Assembly: GCF_005886105.2 (NCBI RefSeq)
Contig: NZ_PNCO02000002.1
Coordinates: 1 to 64,000, forward strand
Source of the DNA: Pseudoalteromonas galatheae
Lineage (GTDB): Bacteria; Pseudomonadota; Gammaproteobacteria; Enterobacterales; Alteromonadaceae
Direction of reading: 5' to 3'
DNA length: 64,000 nucleotides
The notes beneath the pieces were generated by a model, which was not told where the DNA came from, searched no databases, and saw only the letters and a program-made list of their open reading frames with translations. Position 1 is the stretch's first letter; each line of letters starts with the position of its first letter. Below, in pieces: positions 6,799 to 14,055 of this stretch. The translations under genes and the position numbers were made by a program.

Positions 6799-8168
6799 TG
6801 AAAACATGGAGCCCCCATTATTTCCCCTATTCAAATAGTAAGCTCAAAGCCCGCAAAAAGCCGCTGAGGCTAAGTCCCCCTGCAGTTCTGTTTATAGGGT
6901 TTTGTGGGCTGATAGCTTTAGGTACTATGTTGCTGCTACTACCGATAGCACACACCCAAGACATCAAAGTGATGCAAGCGCTATTTACTGCAACTTCCGC
7001 GGTAACGGTAACAGGGCTTGCCGTATTGAGTACGCCAAATGATTTTACTACCTTTGGTCATCTCGTAATTGCCTGTCTTATTCAAATCGGTGGACTTGGT
7101 TTTATGACCATTACGGTTGTAGTGCTGCGGGGGATGGGGCAGCAAATGGACATTAGTAAACAACTGATCGCAAAAGAAAGTTTTGGCGTTGATCGGTTTG
7201 ACCAGTTGGTTGATACAGCCAAATGCGTGTTAGTTTATGCACTGATCATCGAATCGATTGGGTTTACCATTTTACTTGCTCATTGGTATCAAACGCTACC
7301 GCTGGGTGATGCGATAATGCAAAGCTTCTTCTACACCATTTCGGCTTTTAACAATGCGGGATTTGCACTGCATGATGACAGCCTAACCAGTTTTCGTGGT
7401 GATTGGGTCGTTAATCTTGTGATATCGGGGTTATTTGTGATTGGCGGACTTGGATTTGTGGTGCTGATGGATATAGTGAAAAGACGCCGTTGGAGCCGGT
7501 TTGGATCTGCCACTAAGTTAGTGTTGATAGCAACTGCGGTGTTAAATGTGCTGGCATTTAGCTTATTTTGGCTTTTTGAAGCAAATAACCCAGAGACCCT
7601 TGGAAATTTACCATTGTCTGAGCAAGTGATCACTGCATGGATGCAAGCCGTGACGCCACGTACAGCGGGCTTTAATAGTGTTGACTTTGCGTTGGTAAAT
7701 GATGAAAGTACCGTGCTGACCATTTGGTTAATGATAATAGGCGGCGGCTCTATGAGTACGGCCAGTGGTCTTAAAATAACCACGGTTGTGGTGCTATTAA
7801 TGGCAACTTACGCTTATCTTAGACGCCGGGGACAAGTTGCTATCGGACACAGACAAATTTCGCCTGAAACGGTATTTAAGGCGCTTAGCCTCACCGTGGT
7901 GTACTTTTTTACTGTGATGCTCGCAACCCTTATTTTGACGATCACCGAGCAGGCAAATTTAACGGATATCACGTTTGAAGCGGTGTCGGCGTTAGGCACG
8001 GTTGGCTTGTCTCGAGGGATCACCGGCTCATTGTCCGAACCCGGTGAAGCGGTAATCATCTTTTTAATGCTGATTGGGCGCTTGGGGCCGTTAACCTTTT
8101 TATACTTAATCGCTCGCCCGAAACGAGAGAATTTAAAGTATGCAAAAGCGGAAATTCAGGTAGGATAA
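6798..8168 (+). CDS. ktrB: KtrB/TrkH-type K+ transporter membrane subunit
   Basis: The 456-residue integral membrane protein belongs to the TrkH/KtrB superfamily, with repeated M1-P-M2 units and selectivity-filter-like segments (ATSAVTVTGLAVL, SAFNNAGFALHDD, VTPRTAGFNSVD, SALGTVGLSRG). It moves K+ inward, probably Na+-coupled or driven by membrane potential, with the KtrA ring encoded just upstream. The 5' end overlaps ktrA by one base. It lacks the extra amino-terminal helices expected of long TrkH forms, which supports the Ktr assignment. Confidence 0.9.
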   Translation: MKTWSPHYFPYSNSKLKARKKPLRLSPPAVLFIGFCGLIALGTMLLLLPIAHTQDIKVMQALFTATSAVTVTGLAVLSTPNDFTTFGHLVIACLIQIGGLGFMTITVVVLRGMGQQMDISKQLIAKESFGVDRFDQLVDTAKCVLVYALIIESIGFTILLAHWYQTLPLGDAIMQSFFYTISAFNNAGFALHDDSLTSFRGDWVVNLVISGLFVIGGLGFVVLMDIVKRRRWSRFGSATKLVLIATAVLNVLAFSLFWLFEANNPETLGNLPLSEQVITAWMQAVTPRTAGFNSVDFALVNDESTVLTIWLMIIGGGSMSTASGLKITTVVVLLMATYAYLRRRGQVAIGHRQISPETVFKALSLTVVYFFTVMLATLILTITEQANLTDITFEAVSALGTVGLSRGITGSLSEPGEAVIIFLMLIGRLGPLTFLYLIARPKRENLKYAKAEIQVG

Positions 8169-8187
8169 GCAAAAAATAACGGAAATC

Positions 8188-9219
8188 ATGATGAAGTATC
8201 CCAAACCGTTGAAAGCGGGCAGTAAAATTGCGATCACGGCATTCTCAGCGGGCGTACCTGCTGCTATGCACGCGAGATTAGACAACGCTTTGGATTATCT
8301 CGCGCAACAAGGTTTTGAACTCGTGGTTGGTGAATGCCTGCGAGATAACCACAACTACGTTAGCGCAGATGTCAAAACCCGTGCTAATGAGCTTATGGGA
8401 TATTTACTCGATGACACAATAGACGCGATTATGCCGCCATGGGGCGGTGCAATTGCAATGGATTTACTGACATTACTTGATTGGGAAAAGTTGGCGCATG
8501 CTCCGCCAAAATGGCTCATTGGTTTCTCTGATGTCAGCACTTTGCTGAGCGCAGTGACTTGCAAACTAGGCTGGGCAAGTGTGCATGCAACTAACCTTAT
8601 GCAATTAAATGTCCATCAACAAGACGCGTTAACGGTTGGACTTTTTAACCATTTGAGGCGTGCGCCTAATGACTCTTTTACGCAGTTTCCCTCGACACAT
8701 TTTGAAGCTGAGCCACTCAATTTTGTTGATTTTCCCGATGCTGGATTTAACTTGTCCGCGACCACTCAATGGCGTATTTTGGCCAATGGAAATCATCGGC
8801 AGCAGTTTGCTGGTCGATTATTAGGCGGCTGTTTGGATATTCACATGTTATTGGCTGGTACGGAATATTTTGATCTGGACGCTTTTTCACAGACGCATCC
8901 TGATGAGTCGATTATCTTATATTTTGAAAATGGCGAAATGCCGCCAGCGGCATACTATCGTGCGCTGCAAAGTATTAAATTACGAGGTTGGTTTTCGAAA
9001 GTCGCTGGAGTTTTGATTGGTCGAAATCCAGAGCCACTAGCAAAAGATAGCGACTGGACGCACCTAGATGCATTGCAAAACGTCTTTACTGGTTTTGATT
9101 TCCCAGTGCTATACGATGTAGATATTGGCCATCAAGCGCCGAATTTAACGCTGATTAACGGCGCTTATGCCGAAGTGACAGTTGGCGATACCTTTTCAAT
9201 TACACAGACATTAATATGA
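8188..9219 (+). CDS. S66-family serine carboxypeptidase (LD-carboxypeptidase-like)
   Basis: The protein has the S66 nucleophile motif around S114 (IGFSDVSTLL), a glutamate in YFENGE and a histidine in DIGHQAPN near the end, giving the family's Ser-Glu-His triad. Members include LdcA, which trims the terminal D-Ala of murein tetrapeptides, and MccF, which inactivates microcin C. The sequence alone does not tell which. At 343 residues it is slightly longer than LdcA. No signal peptide, so cytoplasmic. ATGATG offers two starts at 8188 and 8191. It overlaps the following acetyltransferase gene by ATGA. Confidence 0.85.
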   Translation: MMKYPKPLKAGSKIAITAFSAGVPAAMHARLDNALDYLAQQGFELVVGECLRDNHNYVSADVKTRANELMGYLLDDTIDAIMPPWGGAIAMDLLTLLDWEKLAHAPPKWLIGFSDVSTLLSAVTCKLGWASVHATNLMQLNVHQQDALTVGLFNHLRRAPNDSFTQFPSTHFEAEPLNFVDFPDAGFNLSATTQWRILANGNHRQQFAGRLLGGCLDIHMLLAGTEYFDLDAFSQTHPDESIILYFENGEMPPAAYYRALQSIKLRGWFSKVAGVLIGRNPEPLAKDSDWTHLDALQNVFTGFDFPVLYDVDIGHQAPNLTLINGAYAEVTVGDTFSITQTLI

Positions 9220-9653
9220 ATCTAGAATATAAAGTCGGCTCGATAGATGACCTCCTCGCAATAGAAATCCAAATTCCTGAATTTGCTACGCCAAGAGAGC
9301 GTGAGGAAGTCGTAGATAAACTGCGAGATAAACAGCACTTGTTGCTGGTGGCGTACGCTCAAGGCAAGCCTGTAGGGTATAAGCTAGGTCACGAATTACC
9401 AAATAACGAGTTTTATAGCTGGTTAGGCGCGGTCATCCCCGAATATCGCGGCAAAGGTATTGCCAAGCAGCTGTTGGTGATGCAAGAAACTTGGTGCAAA
9501 GCGCAAGGCTATAGCGCCATTAGAGTAAAGTCGAGAAACCTATTCAAAAACATGCTATTGATGCTAATAAGCCGCGATTACCAGATTGTAAAATGTGAAC
9601 AAATCAACGGCTCATCGGATTGCAAAATTCACTTTTATAAGCAATTACAATAA
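9216..9653 (+). CDS. GNAT-family N-acetyltransferase
   Basis: The 145-residue protein has the acetyl-CoA-binding signature VIPEYRGKGIAKQLLVMQE (motif A, R/QxxGxG/A) and the usual GNAT strand order. Its substrate is unknown. The start overlaps the S66 peptidase stop (ATGA). Co-translation with a peptidase of the MccF/LdcA group is suggestive, because MccF and MccE-type acetyltransferases both detoxify microcin C-like aminoacyl nucleotides. That pairing is inference only; general peptide recycling is equally possible. Confidence 0.85.
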   Translation: MNLEYKVGSIDDLLAIEIQIPEFATPREREEVVDKLRDKQHLLLVAYAQGKPVGYKLGHELPNNEFYSWLGAVIPEYRGKGIAKQLLVMQETWCKAQGYSAIRVKSRNLFKNMLLMLISRDYQIVKCEQINGSSDCKIHFYKQLQ

Positions 9654-9684
9654 AGCCTAACCTTTGATATTAGGCTTTATTGTT
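9652..9684. terminator. Bidirectional terminator
   Basis: AAAGCCTAA (9652-9660), a 9-nt loop and TTAGGCTTT (9670-9678) form a stem followed by TTTATTGTT on the plus strand and an equivalent T-rich tail on the minus strand. It overlaps the stop codons of both convergent genes. Confidence 0.85.
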
Positions 9685-10611
9685 ATCAGATGAGCTGGTG
9701 GCGCTTCTTCGCCATATTCCTGCTAATATCGAGCCGCTTACATTATGCCAAATAGAAAATAGGGTGCCTGCTACGGCCGCTGCAGGAGTAAAGAACTTCA
9801 TAGCAAGCGCAACAGCAAGCCCCGAGTTTTGCATACCCACCTCAAAGGCCATGGTGCGACATACCTTCTCGTCAAAACCGAGCTGTTTTGGAATGAAATA
9901 ACCCAAAAGTAGCCCTGTAGTATTGTGCAGGATCACGGCAACCAGCATAACGAGCCCAATGCTTTGAAGTTTAGGTTGATTAAGAGCAACGATCACCGCA
10001 ATGATAAAAACGATTGAAAGCATTGAAAGTAAAGGCAGTATCGGAGTTGTTTTGATAACAGAGTGCGTTAGTGGTTTGGCAAACAAGGTATTGAAAGCAA
10101 CGCCCACAGTCACCGGAAGTAGTACAATTTTTAGCAGGCTGATCAACATATCAGAAAACTGAATATCAACCACTTGGCCAATCATCAATGTGGTAATTAG
10201 TGGTGTTAAGAACACGCCGAGTAAAGTACTAATCGCGGTCATAGAAATCGATAACGCAACATCTCCTTTGGCGAGATAACACAAAACGTTACTAGCTGTG
10301 CCGCCAGCAACCGTGCCCACTAAAATCATACCAATTAATAAGTCAGTTTCTAGGCTCATTGTGGTGGCAATCAAGTAGGCAACACTTGGCATCACTGTAA
10401 ATTGAAGCAGCACGCTGACGAAAATGGCTTTTTTGTTGTCGAGTACGCGTAAAAAGTCTTTTGTAGTGAGGGTTAAACCCATTGTCAGCATGATCAACAT
10501 TAATAACGGAATAATGCCGCTTTTAAATGCGCTAAATAGAGTTGGGAAAAGATACGCTATTACTGAGCAAATAATGGCCCAAAGAGGGAATAGTTGTACG
10601 ATTTTTGTCAT
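9670..10611 (-). CDS. Bile acid:sodium symporter family transporter
   Basis: About ten hydrophobic helices and the BASS-family features (GTVAGGTASNVLCYLAKGD, and EVGMQNSGLAVALA near the end) identify this transporter. Family members move bile acids, pantoate, pyruvate or other organic anions with Na+; the substrate here is unknown. I start at the ATG at 10611 (MTKIVQLFPLWAIICS). The frame is open 60 nt further upstream, but that extension would overlap the preceding EamA gene and give a charged, atypical amino end. The two genes are 7 bp apart and probably co-transcribed. Confidence 0.85.
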   Translation of the reverse strand: MTKIVQLFPLWAIICSVIAYLFPTLFSAFKSGIIPLLMLIMLTMGLTLTTKDFLRVLDNKKAIFVSVLLQFTVMPSVAYLIATTMSLETDLLIGMILVGTVAGGTASNVLCYLAKGDVALSISMTAISTLLGVFLTPLITTLMIGQVVDIQFSDMLISLLKIVLLPVTVGVAFNTLFAKPLTHSVIKTTPILPLLSMLSIVFIIAVIVALNQPKLQSIGLVMLVAVILHNTTGLLLGYFIPKQLGFDEKVCRTMAFEVGMQNSGLAVALAMKFFTPAAAVAGTLFSIWHNVSGSILAGIWRRSATSSSDNNKA

Positions 10612-10618
10612 AGCCTGC

Positions 10619-11458
10619 TTAGCTCTCTTTTTTACTATAGATAAGCGCCGCAAAAATAATGGCACTGCCAATACCCAGGCGAACTAGGTCTGCTTCTCGG
10701 TTCCAAATCAGCAAATTGACAATAATCCCAGCTGGGATCAGCACATTGTTCATTACTGCGAGTTCACCCACCGAGACGCGGGTCAGTCCTAAGTTCCAGA
10801 CGTAATACCCTACGCCTGAAGCAATCAAGCCTAAATAAATCAGTATTCCCCATTGTAGATTATCACTTGGGAGTTGCTGAGGATTGCCGAATAGCATAAA
10901 TCCAATGGTGAGCACTAAAGAGGCGCCAATAAAGAAAAAACCGAAGCTTTGATGGTGTACCAGCTGGTAATGGTTACTTAAGCGTTTGTAACTTACTTGG
11001 CCGATTGCAAAGCAAAGATTTGCACCTTGAACTAATAGCAAGCCAAAAAGGTAGTCGCTAGTAAGCTCAGTAAATCTAATGGTGATTGCACCAACAATAG
11101 CAATGAGTGCAGACAGCAAGAAAGTGGCGTTGAACGAGCGGTTTAGTAAGTCATTGAGTGCAGTAATATAGATGGGTGTCATCACAGTGAATAGCAACAC
11201 TTCAGGTACGCTTAGGTATAAAAAGGAATGATAGTAAAAGCCATACATCAGACCAATCTGTACTGCACCTATTGCCATCAGCTTGATTATCAACTCTTTA
11301 TTCACTGAACTCAATTTCAAAAATGGAATAAACACAATCGCTGCAAGTAAGGTTCTGGACAAAGCGCTAAACCAAGCATCGACCTGACCTGCCAGATAGA
11401 CACCAATCAACGAAAACGAGAACGCCCAAAGTAAAGTAACAACCCAAAGTAATGGCAT
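10619..11458 (-). CDS. EamA/DMT-family transporter
   Basis: The 279-residue protein has ten predicted helices in two EamA repeats and opens with the family's usual WVVTLLWAFSFSLIG. Such drug/metabolite transporters export amino acids or other small solutes; E. coli YedA/RhtA-type proteins are examples. The substrate cannot be read from the sequence. It is the first gene of a two-gene minus-strand unit with the BASS-family transporter. Confidence 0.85.
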   Translation of the reverse strand: MPLLWVVTLLWAFSFSLIGVYLAGQVDAWFSALSRTLLAAIVFIPFLKLSSVNKELIIKLMAIGAVQIGLMYGFYYHSFLYLSVPEVLLFTVMTPIYITALNDLLNRSFNATFLLSALIAIVGAITIRFTELTSDYLFGLLLVQGANLCFAIGQVSYKRLSNHYQLVHHQSFGFFFIGASLVLTIGFMLFGNPQQLPSDNLQWGILIYLGLIASGVGYYVWNLGLTRVSVGELAVMNNVLIPAGIIVNLLIWNREADLVRLGIGSAIIFAALIYSKKES

Positions 11459-11635
11459 AGTTAATTAGTTGTAATTTTTAATCCAGCAATTGTATCACGA
11501 GTGTCGTAGAAAATTGAGTGTTCGAAAAAAGCGATGATATTGATCTTTATAATGTGATTTTAATTTATAATAAGTCACATACAATGGTCGTGTATTCACA
11601 GTACATCCCTACATTGTTTTACCCATGATGTGTTT

Positions 11636-11657
11636 GGCCGCCGCTGCGGCCTTTTTT
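11636..11657 (+). terminator. Rho-independent terminator with no known upstream gene
   Basis: GGCCGC, CGCT loop, GCGGCC, then CTTTTTTCTT-type tract: a textbook terminator reading rightward. The only gene to the left is on the other strand and starts at 11458, so the terminator may end a short untranslated RNA beginning after a TATAAT-like box at 11549-11554. Confidence 0.7.
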
Positions 11658-11758
11658 CTTAAGCCGATAATTTCTTATGTAGCCTATGCCTTGCTTAAAT
11701 CAAGCAATGAACCTGATCTAATTGCTATTTTTTATTTTCTTTGTAAATTTTTAGTTTG

Positions 11759-11825
11759 CCTTGGTTAAAAAATTGAAATTTTTATTTTTATTGTGTAGTT
11801 TATTTTTAACCAAGGTGTCTTGGTT
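11759..11825 (+). promoter_or_regulatory. Mutually exclusive hairpins in leader
   Basis: CCTTGGTTAAAAA (11759-11771) pairs perfectly with TTTTTAACCAAGG (11803-11815). The same AACCAAG (11808-11814) also pairs perfectly with CTTGGTT (11819-11825) across a GTGT loop. The two stems compete for one arm, as in attenuators and RNA switches. The following gene starts at 11856. Confidence 0.55.
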
Positions 11826-11855
11826 GTTATTACAAATAGATTAAAGGAAATAATA

Positions 11856-12227
11856 ATGAAAACAACATTAATAGCTTCAGCACTAGTTTTACTCGGTACA
11901 TTGTCACTTGATTCTCAGGCAGCTGATTTACGATGCTCTTTGAATGTTAAATCAGGCGGAAACGTATGGGGAAATGGAAGTAATCACTGCTCTGGACTAG
12001 ACTTTTCTTTTGGTAACTCGACTAGCGGTAAATTTTACATTGCTAACGCATCAAAACCGATCAGTAAAGTGATTTGGAACGGTGATGCGAGCTGTTCTGG
12101 CGGCACAACATGTTATATGACTATTCGCGCTTATCGCCAATATAATGCTACGGCAACTATTCTATACACTGACGGTACTTACGAGACAACAAACTCTGCT
12201 CATATTGATTATGAGACAGGTCATTAA
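11856..12227 (+). CDS. Small secreted cysteine-containing protein
   Basis: I start at the ATG at 11856, preceded by AAAGGA at a suitable distance. The frame is open to 11820, but that part lies in the leader hairpins. The product has a clear signal peptide (KTTLIASALVLLGTLSLDSQA, cleavage before ADLRCS) and a mature part of about 100 residues with four cysteines, which could form two disulfides, and many Gly, Ser, Asn and Thr residues. No family recognised. It stands alone, with long flanking non-coding sequence. A small cysteine-stabilised secreted protein could be an inhibitor, toxin or surface factor; the sequence does not decide. Confidence 0.7.
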   Translation: MKTTLIASALVLLGTLSLDSQAADLRCSLNVKSGGNVWGNGSNHCSGLDFSFGNSTSGKFYIANASKPISKVIWNGDASCSGGTTCYMTIRAYRQYNATATILYTDGTYETTNSAHIDYETGH

Positions 12228-12238
12228 TTAACCGTCAT

Positions 12239-12263
12239 GCAGCGAGAGACCTTCTCTCGCTGC
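12239..12263 (+). terminator. Strong hairpin after secreted-protein gene
   Basis: GCAGCGAGAGA (12239-12249), CCT loop, TCTCTCGCTGC (12253-12263): a perfect 11-bp stem starting 12 nt past the stop codon. No T tract follows, so it may stabilise the 3' end of the message instead of terminating it. Confidence 0.6.
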
Positions 12264-12321
12264 AAGCGTTTAATCTTTGCTCCTATACTTCATCTTCCCA
12301 CCTTAACCAGAGAGCAAGCAG

Positions 12322-12484
12322 TTAATGCTTCAGTAATTTCTCTATTTTCCCAGCCTCAGGAAAAGCTCCTTTCATCGCTTTTAGCAGCCAGCTATTGGTG
12401 CGTAAATCGCCTTGCCGAATGGAGGTAGGTACCTTAGCCAGAGCAGCACGTGGAAGCGATGTTGCCCCGCAACTCTTTGGTTAG
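12322..12484 (-). pseudogene. Coding relic, carboxyl-terminal fragment
   Basis: On the minus strand an open frame without a start codon reads CGATSLPRAALAKVPTSIRQ, then GDLRTNSWLLKAMKGAFPE, and ends KIEKLLKH-stop at 12322. The composition (balanced charges, amphipathic pattern) is protein-like, while the opposite frame is not. A stop lies just upstream and no start is available, so this is a relic or a short chance frame. I do not recognise the parent protein. Confidence 0.35.
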
Positions 12485-12619
12485 ATGAGAAAATTACTTA
12501 AAGTGATGTTAAAGCAATGAGTTAGATCTTTACTTATCCTGAACTCAAGTTAAATAGAAAGTGTTGGTTTCTCTAATCGAAAATGAAGGAAGATTGGTTT
12601 GACACAACGCAATAATTGC

Positions 12620-12635
12620 ATAACAATACTGTTAT
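12620..12635. promoter_or_regulatory. Candidate ArsR operator overlapping -10
   Basis: ATAACA-ATAC-TGTTAT is a perfect 6-bp inverted repeat partly overlapping TATAAT at 12635-12640. It lies 23-38 nt ahead of arsR. ArsR-family repressors bind such AT-rich dyads in their own promoters, so this is the likely autoregulatory site. Confidence 0.55.
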
Positions 12636-12657
12636 ATAATAAACTTATTATGTTTGG

Positions 12658-13017
12658 ATGATGCAGCTTTCACCTCTTCAATTTTATAAATCTTTAGCAG
12701 ATGAGATCCGCTTAAAAACGCTTGCCATGCTAATGCTAGAAGGTGAGTTATGTGTTTGCGAGCTAATGGTCGCGCTTGAACAAGATAGCCAACCCAAAGT
12801 TTCACGACATTTGGCTCAGCTTAAGAAAGCAGAGATCGTGTGTGATCGTAAGCAAAAGCAATGGGTATTTTATTCCATAAACCCAAGGCTGCAGCCATGG
12901 ATGAAAGCGGTGATAGAAGCAACCGTGGTTAATCAACCAGAATACATTGAGGTAGAGTTGGGAAGACTCAACATGATGGGTGAGCGCCCAACACGTATGG
13001 TGGCTTGCTGTAACTAA
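12658..13017 (+). CDS. arsR: ArsR-family arsenic-responsive repressor
   Basis: The 119-residue winged-helix protein carries the arsenite-sensing ELCVCEL motif (C32 and C34) in the helix before the recognition helix (PKVSRHLAQLKKA). A CC pair close to the carboxyl end could add a ligand. Arsenite or antimonite binding releases it from DNA. Two adjacent ATG codons (12658 and 12661) could serve as start. It heads arsR-GAPDH-arsJ and carries a palindrome in its own promoter. Confidence 0.92.
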   Translation: MMQLSPLQFYKSLADEIRLKTLAMLMLEGELCVCELMVALEQDSQPKVSRHLAQLKKAEIVCDRKQKQWVFYSINPRLQPWMKAVIEATVVNQPEYIEVELGRLNMMGERPTRMVACCN

Positions 13018-13038
13018 TAATTTGATATTGGAGGGTTT

Positions 13039-14049
13039 ATGACGATTAAAGTAGGGATCAATGGATTTGGTAGAATGGGACGTTTGGCGCTTCGCGCGAG
13101 CTTTGACTGGCCTGAAATCGAGTTTGTACAAATTAACGATCCTGCGGGCAACGCCGAGACACTTGCCCATTTATTGGAGTTTGACTCGGTGCATGGCAAG
13201 TGGGCACACGCAGTTTCTCATCAAGATGACCATATCATAATAGCTGGTCATCAGTTATCGGTAACCCAAAATAAAGACATTGCTGATACTGACTGGTCAC
13301 AATGCGATGTAGTTATAGAAGCCTCTGGTAAAATGAAAACCAAAGCTCTACTACAACAATATTTAGATCAGGGTGTTAAAAGGGTTGTCGTTACTGCACC
13401 AGTCAAAGAAGACGGCGTGCTAAATATAGTGATGGGTGTGAATGAGCATATTTATGATGAACAGCCACATGAAATAGTGACTGCAGCATCTTGTACTACA
13501 AACTGTTTAGCACCTGTTGTTAAAGTACTACAAGACAAAATAGGTATTAAGCATGGCTCAATGACCACAATCCATGATATCACCAATACGCAAACCATTT
13601 TGGATGCGCCACATAAGGATTTACGCCGCGCGAGAGCCTGTGGCATGAGTTTAATTCCGACAACAACTGGTTCAGCGACTGCAATCACCCATATTTTTCC
13701 AGAATTAAAAGGTAAGTTAAATGGCCACGCTGTTCGTATCCCATTGGCGAATGCATCCTTAACAGACTGTGTGTTCGAGGTCGAACGGCCAACCACAGTA
13801 GAAGAGATTAATCACTGGATGGAGCAAGCTGCTGCTACTGAGCTTAAAGGAATTTTAGGATATGAATCACGGCCTTTAGTTTCTATCGATTATAAAACAG
13901 ATCCGCGCTCTAGCATCGTGGATGCTTTGTCGACCATGGTGGTTAATGGTACTCAGGTTAAATTATACGTGTGGTATGACAACGAGTGGGGTTATGCAAA
14001 TCGTACCGCGGAATTAGTACGCAAAGTTGGTTTATCGTTAGGCGAATAA
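13039..14049 (+). CDS. ArsJ-associated glyceraldehyde-3-phosphate dehydrogenase
   Basis: The 336-residue enzyme has the NAD-binding INGFGRMGR at its start and the catalytic ASCTTNC with C152. In arsenate-resistance clusters with ArsJ, this GAPDH uses arsenate in place of phosphate and makes 1-arseno-3-phosphoglycerate, which ArsJ exports. The gene follows arsR by 21 bp with TTGGAGGG as a strong ribosome-binding site, and precedes arsJ by 6 bp. Those contacts, not the sequence itself, separate it from glycolytic GapA. Confidence 0.92.
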   Translation: MTIKVGINGFGRMGRLALRASFDWPEIEFVQINDPAGNAETLAHLLEFDSVHGKWAHAVSHQDDHIIIAGHQLSVTQNKDIADTDWSQCDVVIEASGKMKTKALLQQYLDQGVKRVVVTAPVKEDGVLNIVMGVNEHIYDEQPHEIVTAASCTTNCLAPVVKVLQDKIGIKHGSMTTIHDITNTQTILDAPHKDLRRARACGMSLIPTTTGSATAITHIFPELKGKLNGHAVRIPLANASLTDCVFEVERPTTVEEINHWMEQAAATELKGILGYESRPLVSIDYKTDPRSSIVDALSTMVVNGTQVKLYVWYDNEWGYANRTAELVRKVGLSLGE

Positions 14050-14055
14050 AACATT

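Larger units (their letters stand above)
11459..11855. other. AT-rich non-coding region with several hairpins
   Basis: No gene in either strand. The left part holds the promoter region of the EamA gene and a GC-rich terminator without an obvious gene (11636-11657). The right part holds a set of overlapping inverted repeats (11759-11825) immediately ahead of the secreted-protein gene. Confidence 0.7.

Noticed and set aside
10612..10671. Upstream extension of the BASS-family transporter
   Set aside because: It would overlap the EamA gene, and it adds a charged stretch before the natural hydrophobic start at MTKIVQLF.
12237..12428. Plus-strand frame of 63 codons after the secreted-protein gene
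   Set aside because: Its start lies at the 5' edge of a strong hairpin and the opposite strand carries the more protein-like relic; no ribosome-binding site.
12599..12640. TTGACA at 12599 as the -35 of arsR
   Set aside because: Distance to TATAAT at 12635 is 30 bp, far from the usual 17; no good -35 could be paired with that -10.
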